This document shows, piece by piece, positions 45,901 to 53,471 of a stretch of 64,000 bases of DNA. Position 1 is the first letter of the stretch; every line of letters starts with the position of its first letter. The notes below the pieces were generated by a model. It ran no database searches. It was not told where the DNA came from and saw nothing but the letters and a program-made list of their open reading frames with translations. Made by a program: the position numbers and the translations under genes. This stretch comes from Thalassobium sp. (GTDB lineage Bacteria > Pseudomonadota > Gammaproteobacteria > Pseudomonadales > Oceanobacteraceae): NCBI GenBank assembly GCA_002733205.1, contig NVUW01000004.1, forward strand, positions 186,001 to 250,000. The letters are read 5' to 3'.

Positions 45901-46676
45901 TCATCAGAATATTAAGGCAAATATTGTCAGGTGAGGAAGGACACATCGATTTTCCAAAGCCATGGCATATTAGCCGTCTTTTTAAGGCACTATCAAAGAG
46001 TAAATCACACCCGTCAGAGCTGGTCAGCTTGGAATTCGCTTACTACCCAGCGCTAAAAAATGACAAATATGGAACACCTCACCTAATAGAAGAATTATTG
46101 AAAAACCCTGATTCATTCATGGAGCTTATTTGCCTTGTATTCAAGCCACAACATTCTGAGCGTGAGCCACTACCTGAAAATCTACATACAGCAGCAGAAA
46201 CAGCCGGAGCTGTGATCATGGACGGACGTGGTGTACCGGGAAAAATCTCCAGTGAAAAAATTGATCGAGAATTATTTTCTTCATGGATCAATAGAGTACG
46301 TGAACTCGCCAAGGAGAAAGATAGAGAAGCTACTACTGATTTAACGATTGGAGCTTGGTTTTCAGATTGGCCAATAGGCAAGGATTTACAAAGTTGGCCA
46401 GTGCCAGTCATTGCTGAACTATTGGATAAAGATGAACATGAGGACATCAGGAGAGGCTTTCATACGGGGGTACACAACGCCAGAGGAGTGACCTCACGTA
46501 TGCCTTATGACGGTGGAGCACAAGAGCGAGCGGTTGCTGATGAATTCAGACGTTTTTCATCACACTGGCAAAACACAAAACCCAATCTTTCTGCATTGAT
46601 CGAAAAACTTGCCAAATCGTTCGAGTACGATGCCCAAAGGCACGATGAAGATGGGTTATGGAGCCAAGAGCATTAA
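42918..46676 (+). CDS. Very large protein: possible nuclease N-terminus, NTPase-like middle, helical repeat tail
   Basis: 1252 residues; not a recognised named family. Residues 45-100 resemble a PD-(D/E)XK nuclease: VSGWDGVVESVEGNAW followed by VSYWELGTSKDPGSKAGSDF (acidic residue, then Glu-x-Gly-x-x-Lys). Residues 190-440 follow the layout of STAND-type NTPases (LLCGREESKTALKNSI, then PVMADSQSEAVAFVCALL where a P-loop would be expected), but no GxxxxGK(S/T) is visible. The remaining 800 residues are mostly helical, repeat-like, and end in ...EYDAQRHDEDGLWSQEH. ATG 42918 was preferred over an upstream TTG at 42843. Size and design resemble single-gene defence sensors; this is inference. Confidence 0.7.
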   Translation: MRVTTTQLVQWSDTRDAQGMLPLVVRRLISSTARVTALVMPGGDSVNVSGWDGVVESVEGNAWVPDGVSYWELGTSKDPGSKAGSDFEKRLNQISKVDAAKATFVFVTPRRWPRKNTWLESARKRNVWANVLAWDADDLEAWLETSFPTTLWFGMNLGIAGHGVDTVESYWKHWSDQSSPQTTAKALLCGREESKTALKNSIQREQPLIPVMADSQSEAVAFVCALLIDEGYSQRSACITSQEGWQFVDANSGIELVVITDNRLSDHRAPRDKMSLIVPMAFGDQEFNLGGIGGKAAEEGAIELRRPKPEEFEKALLELGIAKSDASRYTRTLGRSWTVLRRWLAQKPSIKKPIWTDAAYTSSLLILTLVGAWNSASEGDKACIAEIANRPYEDIENELLDLLAIDDAPVVKIGSLWKAKAPLELLHLVAPKLRGSILIRFFDVANAVFAEPDPVLELEEDKRWMAAIHGKVREQTSVVLKAMAESITKLGYFSENRGNLELNNYVRRFVTNLLESASEERWLSVSSFLRSFAEAAPDEFLRAIERSLRDANKPVTRLIRETQHAGTFARCWHAELLWSLELLAWHPTRLSRVSNILTELSKEEIKGNWGNTPFNSLLSLFRSWYPQTAAPVELRLLAIEKVITLAPEVGWNLLMALLPAGHSMASPNMKPQWRDDDSGAGDVVTDEEIRQLILPVADLLLEQAQRNAKRIAELVPKIDSVDENFREGILSLVSKAKELQDEDREIVRSAVREFLSWENSYNQSGDKHDRFSADKLRPLFDDLAPGDLVLRHTWIFSNGWIELPDGREEDCEVADKARALLRERAIKEIYENLGWTGIERLAKRCGEPRLIGLKLINKPFERDDLIPWLCQWYLNLRNNSVFDSLTQGVLHALPQEEITKFLKTCLHFLEKQTKLPEKIAGVMVNAPQSMDLWKLVERFSPAVGENFWEVTTPRYFQGTSEHLSFCITKLLDSQRPKTALSALGDRAEELSSKTLIRILRQILSGEEGHIDFPKPWHISRLFKALSKSKSHPSELVSLEFAYYPALKNDKYGTPHLIEELLKNPDSFMELICLVFKPQHSEREPLPENLHTAAETAGAVIMDGRGVPGKISSEKIDRELFSSWINRVRELAKEKDREATTDLTIGAWFSDWPIGKDLQSWPVPVIAELLDKDEHEDIRRGFHTGVHNARGVTSRMPYDGGAQERAVADEFRRFSSHWQNTKPNLSALIEKLAKSFEYDAQRHDEDGLWSQEH

Positions 46677-46750
46677 AGGCCCCAAAAGTCTTTTATAGTC
46701 AGGGTTGAAGCGCCCCACCACATTCGCAAGATGAAAAGGAAGATATAAGC

Positions 46751-47269
46751 GTGAAAATTGAAGATTTCACTATGCAGCTGACATTTCTGAACGCCATTTT
46801 TTTTGTTTTTGCTCATACTGTCGGATGGCTCTATTTTCGGAGCTTTGGGTTCGAGTACTTTGTACACGCTGACCTTTCAAGCGGATATTACTATGTTTTA
46901 AACCACCCCTTTGGTTCGGCGGGAGTATATCTCCTGACAATAGCCACTATTTACTACTCGTTGCAAAAAATCTTTACTGTTCCAATTAAAAAAGGATGGG
47001 TGACAGGTTTACAGCGGTTTATGGCGAATCAGTTTTTCTTTTGGCCGCTTGTCATGATTAGCCTGTCCTTTATGGTTGAATTCAAGTCTAGCGAGCCACA
47101 AGCTCGCTATACACTAACGACCGAAAACACATCTTATGCTTGTGTATCTGTACTGGGGCGTTTAGGAGGCTACACCGCTTTACTCAAGAATGGCAGTCCA
47201 ATCCTCATCAGGGCGTCAGATGTAATCCAGATAACACAAAGTTCATGCAGCAACCCACGTCAAACATAG
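46751..47269 (+). CDS. Small membrane protein in the island
   Basis: 172 residues from a GTG start with GGAAG about nine bases before it. Three hydrophobic segments can be seen: LNAIFFVFAHTVGWLYF (about 12-28), SAGVYLLTIATIYYSL (about 55-71) and FFWPLVMISLSFMV (about 98-111); the C-terminal 60 residues are soluble and end in a Cys-containing tail. Family not recognised. It lies 74 bp after the large protein on the same strand, so it may be its membrane partner, as membrane effectors often accompany large sensors in defence loci (inference). Confidence 0.65.
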   Translation: MKIEDFTMQLTFLNAIFFVFAHTVGWLYFRSFGFEYFVHADLSSGYYYVLNHPFGSAGVYLLTIATIYYSLQKIFTVPIKKGWVTGLQRFMANQFFFWPLVMISLSFMVEFKSSEPQARYTLTTENTSYACVSVLGRLGGYTALLKNGSPILIRASDVIQITQSSCSNPRQT

Positions 47270-47534
47270 GATCTTTAGCCACCCCACTCACAAGGTTACT
47301 TTTAGAAATTAGATAGAATTATAATATACACGGGGGTTGCACGTTCACAAGCTTACAATTAGCGTAGCCAGCAAGTGTAGGCACGCTTGCAGCAGGAGAA
47401 AGACCTACCCCTCCTTGTATCCAGCAAAGGAAGTAAGCCGGTATCCAGACGTGCATATATGGAAGCAAACTCATAGGTCCTGGCTACATATAGGCCAGAG
47501 TGACAAAGTTAACTCTGATTACATGGAGATGTAA

Positions 47535-50510
47535 GTGATCAAACGTGGTTCTGAATGGCGCAGATGGGAGCCGCATATCCATGCGCCCGGCACAATCCTC
47601 AACAACCAGTTTAAGGGAGCTGATCCTTGGGATGACTATCTCTCTACGCTCGAAGATTTGACTCCCAAAATCGAAGCCATTGCGGTCACAGATTATTACG
47701 TTACCGATACATACGAGGAGTTCCTAAAGCACAAGGAGTCAGGACGGCTTCCTAGTGTATCACTGGTCTTTCCTAACATAGAACTCCGGCTCGACGTAGC
47801 AGCCAAAAAAGGATTCGTCAACGCCCACTTGTTAGTCAGCCCTGAAGACCCAGATCATCTGTTAGAGCTACAACGTATCCTGCAACGACTGCAATTCAAA
47901 GCATTTGATGACTGCTTTAACTGCACGCGCGATGAATTAATCAGGTTAGGTAAGCGCGCAGGCACAGGTATCTCAGATGACCTAGCAGCGCTTCGGTATG
48001 GTGCGACACAATTTAAAGTTAACTTTAACCAGTTGAAAGAGGTTGTAGGCAGTAGTCAATGGGCCAAAAAGAACATTTTGATCGCTGTTGCTGGTGCTTC
48101 AGGTGACGGCACTTCTGGCCTAAATCAGGCTGCCGACGCAACACTACGTCAAGAGATAGAGAAATTCGCCCATATTATTTTCGCTAGCAACCCAGCGCAG
48201 CGTGAATTTTGGATCGGCCAAAAGAGCCTCAGCATAGAAGAACTGCGCTCTCGCTATGGTGGATGCAAACCATGCTTACACGGTAGCGATTCTCATGCTC
48301 AGGAATCAGTGGGACAGCCTGTCAACAATCGCTTCTCTTGGATAAAAGGGGCCCTGACATTTGACGCCCTGAGACAGGCTTGCATAGACCCTGAAGGAAG
48401 GGCCTATGTCGGAGAGAAACCACCAAATTCAGCCATGCCTTCGCAGGTCATATCTCGTGTTCAAATTGAGAACGCAGGTTGGGCGATAACGCCCGATATT
48501 TTGCTCAACCCAGGTTTAGTGGCCATCATTGGTGCGCGAGGGTCAGGCAAGACTGCACTGGCCGATGTTATTGCTGCCGGTTGCGATGCAATAACTCCAG
48601 CAGGCTGGAAGGCTGACGAGAACGTCAGTCCATCCTTCCTAGCACGCGCACAAAAGCTAATCGGCAGCGCCTCAGCAACACTGACTTGGGGTGGAGGAGA
48701 GACCGAGACCCGTGCACTCGACGGCAAAGACGCGAACGGACCTAAGTCATTCCCTCGTGCTAGATATCTTTCTCAACAATTTGTCGAGGAGCTGTGCTCA
48801 GCCAAAGGAGCTTCCGATGGCCTCATTGAAGAGATTGAGCGTGTTATCTTCGATTCACATTCGCCGGGCGATCGCGATTGGGCAATTGATTTCAACGAAC
48901 TCCGTAAACAACGAACAGCTCGATTCCAACAAGCTCGCGAACGAGAGGCGGAGGCTATTGCCGACATATCCGACCGCATAGCTACCGAGTTTGAAAAAGA
49001 GAATCTTGTTGCCAGATTGGTCAAGCAAGTTGAGCAAAAGCAGAAGCTGATCTCTGGTTACACGGCCGATCAGGCAAAGCTAGTAGTTAAGGGAACTGAA
49101 GCGCAGGCCGCCAAGCACACCCTGCTCAGCGAGGCGGCGCAGAAGCTAAGGATTAAGATACAGGGCTATAACAATCAACTACGAACCTTCGCCGCATTAG
49201 AGGACGAGGTTCATAGCATGCGCATTACCGGCGCGCCCGAAATGCTCCGTCAGATCCAGTCGAAGCATGAAAATAGTGGCCTAGATGCCAATCAGTGGAA
49301 TGAATTCCTATTGATTTATAAAGGCGATGTCGAGAAAAGCCTCGCAAACTATACCACATGGGCAGATAACGAGATAAGCAAGCTCAATGGTGCCCAACCA
49401 TTGCCTAAGGACCCCAATGTTGCCCTAATTGCCGATAATGCTGATATTTCTGCTCTTCCTCTAGCACCGATCGAAGCAGAGATGGCGCGACTAGAGGCGC
49501 TATTGGGTGCAGATAAGATTGTTCGTGATCAATACGCTGCGCTTACTAAGCGAATTGCTCAAGAGAATTCTGCGCTTCAGGCACTAGAAGCACGGCTGAC
49601 CGATGCCAAAGGAGCACAAAATCGACGGAAGGATCTTCAGACTGAACGCGACAACGCCTATCTCCGAGTGTTCGAGGCCATCATTAGCGAGCAAAACACA
49701 CTGGCTGAGCTATACGCACCTCTGATGGCGCGCCTTTCCTTATCATCAGGCACTCTAACAAAACTGAGCTTTTCAGTGCGTAGAATAGCTGACGTCCAAG
49801 CTTGGGGGGCATTTGCCGAAGAAAATCTCCTTGACCTACGAAAGGAAGGTCCTCTCCGCGGACGTGGTGCTTTGATCGAAGTTGCAACGGACGCGCTCAA
49901 AACTGCATGGGAAGCCGGCTCTGCCATTGATGTTAAGACCGCTATGACAGCTTTTATGAGAGATTACCTGAAAGACCTCTTATCACATGCTCCTACTTCT
50001 CAAACGCAGCAAACTACATTCCGCAAGTGGTCAAAGCAATTTGCTAATTGGCTCTTCGGAACTGACCACATATCCGTCCGCTACGAGATTGCCTATGACG
50101 GTATCGACATCCGTAAATTATCGCCAGGCACAAGAGGAATCGTCCTACTTCTGCTTTACCTCGCCCTAGACGACTCCGACGACCGGCCATTAATTATCGA
50201 TCAGCCAGAGGAAAACCTTGATCCAAAGTCAGTCTTCGACGAGCTAGTGCCCCTGTTCATCGCAGCCAAAACGAAACGCCAAGTGATCATGGTGACACAC
50301 AACGCCAATCTTGTGATCAATACGGACGCTGATCAGATCATCATCGCCGAAGCAGGACCACATCTATCAGGTGGACTGCCTCCAATTAGCTACAAAGCCG
50401 GAGGACTAGAAGATACTGCAATCCGCAAAGTAGTTTGTGACACCCTTGAAGGGGGGGAAACAGCTTTCCAAGAACGAGCGAGGCGACTTCGAGTTCGTCT
50501 TGAAAGATAG
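47535..50510 (+). CDS. TrlF-type PHP domain plus SMC-like ATPase
   Basis: 991 residues. The N-terminal 260 residues form a PHP metal-dependent phosphoesterase domain: RRWEPHIHAPGT (metal His near 14-16), AVTDYYV, and CLHGSDSHAQES (about 248). From about residue 325 an SMC/ABC-type ATPase begins with Walker A IIGARGSGKTALAD (about 331-344), continues through a long coiled coil (about 450-760) and closes with Walker B LIIDQPEENLD (about 885) and the switch VTHNANL. This layout is the TrlF AAA-like ATPase family, often found on mobile DNA. GTG start with GGAG seven bases upstream. A DNA- or nucleotide-cutting, ATP-gated role is expected but not shown. Confidence 0.85.
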   Translation: MIKRGSEWRRWEPHIHAPGTILNNQFKGADPWDDYLSTLEDLTPKIEAIAVTDYYVTDTYEEFLKHKESGRLPSVSLVFPNIELRLDVAAKKGFVNAHLLVSPEDPDHLLELQRILQRLQFKAFDDCFNCTRDELIRLGKRAGTGISDDLAALRYGATQFKVNFNQLKEVVGSSQWAKKNILIAVAGASGDGTSGLNQAADATLRQEIEKFAHIIFASNPAQREFWIGQKSLSIEELRSRYGGCKPCLHGSDSHAQESVGQPVNNRFSWIKGALTFDALRQACIDPEGRAYVGEKPPNSAMPSQVISRVQIENAGWAITPDILLNPGLVAIIGARGSGKTALADVIAAGCDAITPAGWKADENVSPSFLARAQKLIGSASATLTWGGGETETRALDGKDANGPKSFPRARYLSQQFVEELCSAKGASDGLIEEIERVIFDSHSPGDRDWAIDFNELRKQRTARFQQAREREAEAIADISDRIATEFEKENLVARLVKQVEQKQKLISGYTADQAKLVVKGTEAQAAKHTLLSEAAQKLRIKIQGYNNQLRTFAALEDEVHSMRITGAPEMLRQIQSKHENSGLDANQWNEFLLIYKGDVEKSLANYTTWADNEISKLNGAQPLPKDPNVALIADNADISALPLAPIEAEMARLEALLGADKIVRDQYAALTKRIAQENSALQALEARLTDAKGAQNRRKDLQTERDNAYLRVFEAIISEQNTLAELYAPLMARLSLSSGTLTKLSFSVRRIADVQAWGAFAEENLLDLRKEGPLRGRGALIEVATDALKTAWEAGSAIDVKTAMTAFMRDYLKDLLSHAPTSQTQQTTFRKWSKQFANWLFGTDHISVRYEIAYDGIDIRKLSPGTRGIVLLLLYLALDDSDDRPLIIDQPEENLDPKSVFDELVPLFIAAKTKRQVIMVTHNANLVINTDADQIIIAEAGPHLSGGLPPISYKAGGLEDTAIRKVVCDTLEGGETAFQERARRLRVRLER

Positions 50511-50548
50511 GAATATCGATCATGTAAAAGCTGAAGCATAGGTATCAT

Positions 50549-50605
50549 CTATTTAATCTAGACCCTGCAAATTGTTAAATGAAAGATCTTTCCTAGATTA
50601 AATAG
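50549..50605. other. 13-bp inverted repeat between trlF-like gene and island srkA
   Basis: CTATTTAATCTAG (50549-50561) and CTAGATTAAATAG (50593-50605) are perfect inverted copies 31 bases apart. There is no T-run, and the loop is long for a terminator. It may be a weak transcription stop or a protein site. Confidence 0.5.
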
Positions 50606-50763
50606 TTGGGCCTTGTAACTGCATCTCCCCAAGTAAGACCCGGACGACGACCGGCCCTCTACCGACTTCAATAACAAACAAAGTCATACTAGCTAACCCC
50701 ACACCTCCCGTGACAAATAGCGGTTCGGTATAATGAAAGTCAACTTCACCAAGCGTCCCTGTA

Positions 50764-51756
50764 ATGTCACAACATCCCTATAGCGAATTAACCCCAGACC
50801 GGATCCTTGATGCGATTGAGGCTCAGGGCTACCTCTGTGATGGTCGCCTGACGGTCCTTAACTCGTATGAGAATCGAGTGTTCCAAATAGGTATCGAAGA
50901 TGCCCAGCCGATCATTGCCAAGTTTTACCGTCCAGAGCGCTGGAGTCATGAGCAAATAGCAGAAGAGCACGCCTTTAGCCTGGAACTGGAAGCTGCAGAA
51001 TGGCCAATTGTTGCGCCCATGCAGTCCCCAGATGGTGCCACCACCCATAAGATCAACAACTTCACGTTTGCACTGTTCCCTCGTTTTGGCGGACATGCAC
51101 CAGAGCTGGATAATCTGAACACCATCGAATTACTGGGTCGTTCACTCGGCCGTCTTCACGCTATTGGCGCATCTTCTACCTTCAAGCACCGGCCGGCTAT
51201 TGATATTCAGTCTTATGGTGTCGACAGTCGTGAGTTCCTGCTGTCCAGCGGATACATTCCCGACAGCTTGCATGAAGCCTATGAGACATTGACGAGAGAC
51301 ATTCTGCTCGCCATAGAAGCTCGCTTCAAACAATGTAAGTACAAATCCATTCGCATTCATGCTGATTGCCACCCTGGCAATATTCTATGGCGCGATGAAC
51401 GTGCGGTATTCGTGGACTTTGATGATTGCCGCATGGGTCCTGCAGTACAGGACTTATGGTTGCTGCTTAGCGGGAACAGGCAGGATCAGACCGATCAGCT
51501 CGAAGCCTTGCTGGAAGGTTATGAAATGTTCCATGAATTTGATGACGCTGAGCTCGTCCTGATTGAGCCACTAAGAACGCTCAGAATGATGCACTATGCA
51601 GCGTGGATAGCCCGACGCTGGAATGACCCTGCGTTCCCGACAACGTTCCCCTGGTTTAATACCGAACGCTATTGGGCTGAACATGTACTGGAACTACGCG
51701 AGCAGTTCGCCAACCTGCAGGAAGAGCCCTTATCAAGGCCAGAAGGTAATTTCTGA
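50764..51756 (+). CDS. srkA: Island-borne stress response kinase SrkA (replacement copy)
   Basis: A complete 330-residue SrkA/YihE Ser/Thr kinase of the aminoglycoside-phosphotransferase fold: catalytic loop IHADCHPGNILWRDE and metal motif FVDFDDCRMGP (about residues 200-222). In E. coli SrkA counters stress-linked cell death. It aligns over its whole length with the two fragments of the host srkA but only about half of the residues agree, so it is not a recent duplicate. It is the last gene before the right end and has a possible -10 (TATAAT, 50729-50734) of its own, so it should restore the function lost by the insertion. Confidence 0.92.
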   Translation: MSQHPYSELTPDRILDAIEAQGYLCDGRLTVLNSYENRVFQIGIEDAQPIIAKFYRPERWSHEQIAEEHAFSLELEAAEWPIVAPMQSPDGATTHKINNFTFALFPRFGGHAPELDNLNTIELLGRSLGRLHAIGASSTFKHRPAIDIQSYGVDSREFLLSSGYIPDSLHEAYETLTRDILLAIEARFKQCKYKSIRIHADCHPGNILWRDERAVFVDFDDCRMGPAVQDLWLLLSGNRQDQTDQLEALLEGYEMFHEFDDAELVLIEPLRTLRMMHYAAWIARRWNDPAFPTTFPWFNTERYWAEHVLELREQFANLQEEPLSRPEGNF

Positions 51757-51771
51757 AACTTAGCCATCTGC

Positions 51772-51913
51772 GTACATCTGACAAATCCAGTGGGCCGATA
51801 TGTACATTTTCACCCGTTTTTGTACATAATATGCGCCAAATCCGGAATGTACATAAATTTTGGTGTCGATACAGCCAATTCCAGTAATTACAAGGCCTCT
51901 AGACAATATACAT
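51772..51913. repeat. Right-end TGTACAT sites of the island
   Basis: GTACAT at 51772, TGTACAT at 51801, 51821 and 51848, and the variant TATACAT at 51907, all in the 184-bp non-coding end after the island srkA. Two of them extend to TGTACATAA, the same 9-mer as at the left end. The motif is an almost perfect palindrome, so orientation means little. These are probably binding sites for the recombination proteins. Confidence 0.7.
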
Positions 51914-51940
51914 AGATGAGTCAATTAAGGATGCAGAGCA

Positions 51941-52816
51941 AACCGGGTTTATCAGGTCGGCATTGAAGATCAGCAACCGCTGATCGCCAAATTTTATCGT
52001 CCCGGACGCTGGAGCCGTGAGGCGATCCAGGAAGAGCACGACTTTTTGCTTGAGCTGCAGAGCGAAGATCTGCCGGTCGTTGCACCGATCGCCGTTAATG
52101 GCCAGACGCTGTTTTTCAGCGACCCGTTCTTCTTTGCCCTGTTCCCGCGCCGCGGCGGTCAGGCACCGGAACTCAGCAGCGATGACGACCTTGAATTACT
52201 GGGTCGCTGGCTCGGCCGACTGCATCAGGTGGGAGCCAACTCGGCCTTTCGCCATCGGCCGCGCATACAGGGCGCGGCCGATATGGCGCTGGCCGGTGAA
52301 CAGGTGTTGCGCTCAGGCCTGATGCCGATTGATTACCACGCCAGCTATGAAAGTCTGGCCACCGCACTAACTGACTGGGCCGGTAAACTTTACCGACCGG
52401 ATGACGTACACACCCTGCGCCTGCACGGCGACCTTCACCCCGGCAACCTGCTGCTGCGCGACGAAACACTGTACATGGTCGATTTCGACGATTGTGTCCA
52501 GGGCCCGGCCATGCAGGATATCTGGATGCTACTCAGCGGCCCTGAACAGGAACAACGCCAGCAATTACTGGTCATTAAAGAGGGCTATGAAATGTTCCGC
52601 CCGTTTCCGCAGCATGAACTGGCGCTGATGGAAGTTCTGCGTAGCCTGCGTGTGATGAAATATGCCGCATGGCTTTGCTCTCGCTGGGATGACCCGGCAT
52701 TTCCCGCCGCCTTTCCCTGGCTCGACAGCCATCGTTTTTGGTCTGAACACATTATTATGTTGCGTGAACAACTGGCAGCCTTGCAGGAAGGCCCACTAAG
52801 CATGCCGCAGTACTGA
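51941..52816 (+). pseudogene. srkA: Host srkA, 3' fragment
   Basis: Resumes the host kinase at codon 38 (NRVYQVGIEDQQP) in the frame of the 5' fragment and continues to the normal C-terminus (...EGPLSMPQY). Catalytic loop LHGDLHPGNLLLRDE and VDFDDCVQGP are intact, so only the first 37 codons are missing. The first in-frame ATG is at 52046, which lacks the N-terminal nucleotide-binding strand, so a short product would not be active. Excision of the island would probably rebuild the gene. Confidence 0.92.
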
Positions 52817-52857
52817 AACGGAACAGCAAGAATTCGACAACCAACAGGATCATTACA

Positions 52858-53361
52858 ATGAAAAAACACTTTCCTTTGTTACTTGCCTTCAGCGCACTGC
52901 CGATGATGGCACAAGCCGACAACAGTGGTCAGGGATTCCAACCTGAGCGCTTACAGCTCGGTGGCAGCCTCTCACAAAACGTGATCGACAGTCCTTTTGG
53001 TGGCAGTAACGTTGATGCAACAGGTCTGAGTATTTTTGCCGGTTACGAGCTCGATAATGATATTGATCAGGTTAAAACAACCGTAGAAGTCGGCTACACC
53101 CAGACCGATGATTTCTTCAACGGTCCCGATAGTGATATTTCAGGATTCTGGTTCGCTGGCGTTGCCGAAAAGCAACTGCCGGAAATCAATCCCAATTTAT
53201 TTGCCATTGCACGACTTGGACTCGATATCGGCGATGATGACGGCATTCTGCTGGGTGCCGGTGCCGGTTTTCACTTAACGCCGAAACTGGATGTGCGCGG
53301 CGAGTACATCAATAAAGACGCATCATCAGTGTACCAGGCGAGCTTTGTTCTGAATTTCTGA
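52858..53361 (+). CDS. Small outer-membrane beta-barrel protein
   Basis: 167 residues: signal peptide KKHFPLLLAFSALPMMAQA cut before DNSGQ, then eight short beta strands with alternating hydrophobic residues (LQLGGSLSQNVI, VKTTVEVGYTQ, LLGAGAGFHL, LDVRGEYINK) and a C-terminal Phe (SFVLNF). This is an OmpA/OprF-like or porin-like small barrel. It follows the host srkA by 41 bp and could have been co-transcribed with it before the insertion. Confidence 0.78.
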   Translation: MKKHFPLLLAFSALPMMAQADNSGQGFQPERLQLGGSLSQNVIDSPFGGSNVDATGLSIFAGYELDNDIDQVKTTVEVGYTQTDDFFNGPDSDISGFWFAGVAEKQLPEINPNLFAIARLGLDIGDDDGILLGAGAGFHLTPKLDVRGEYINKDASSVYQASFVLNF

Positions 53362-53421
53362 TGGCCGGTAAGCGGATTCCTCAGCTAAAAGCACAAAAAA
53401 CACACAATAAAAACGATACGC

Positions 53422-53453
53422 AATAAAAAAGGGGCCGAAGCCCCTTTTTTATT
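53422..53453. terminator. Bidirectional terminator barrel gene / DUF1329 gene
   Basis: AATAAAAAAGGGGC, loop CGAA, GCCCCTTTTTTATT, between convergent genes. Confidence 0.94.
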
Positions 53454-53471
53454 TATCTGATATTACTCAGA

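Larger units (their letters stand above)
34396..51940. mobile_element. GInt-type genomic island inserted in srkA
   Basis: About 17.5 kb separates two in-frame halves of one host gene (34287-34395 and 51941-52816). The left end has four overlapping or abutting genes for three large tyrosine recombinases and a small coiled-coil protein, matching the ginABCD module that defines GInt islands (published by Bardaji and colleagues, from memory). The content is helicase, regulator, a 1252-residue protein, TrlF-type ATPase and, at the right end, an intact diverged srkA. Cargo looks AT-richer by eye than the flanks. No conjugation or phage genes. Tn554-type elements also carry several recombinases, but fewer and smaller ones. 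Confidence 0.85.

Noticed and set aside
34396-51940. Prophage or conjugative element
   Set aside because: No capsid, terminase, relaxase or type IV secretion genes in the island.
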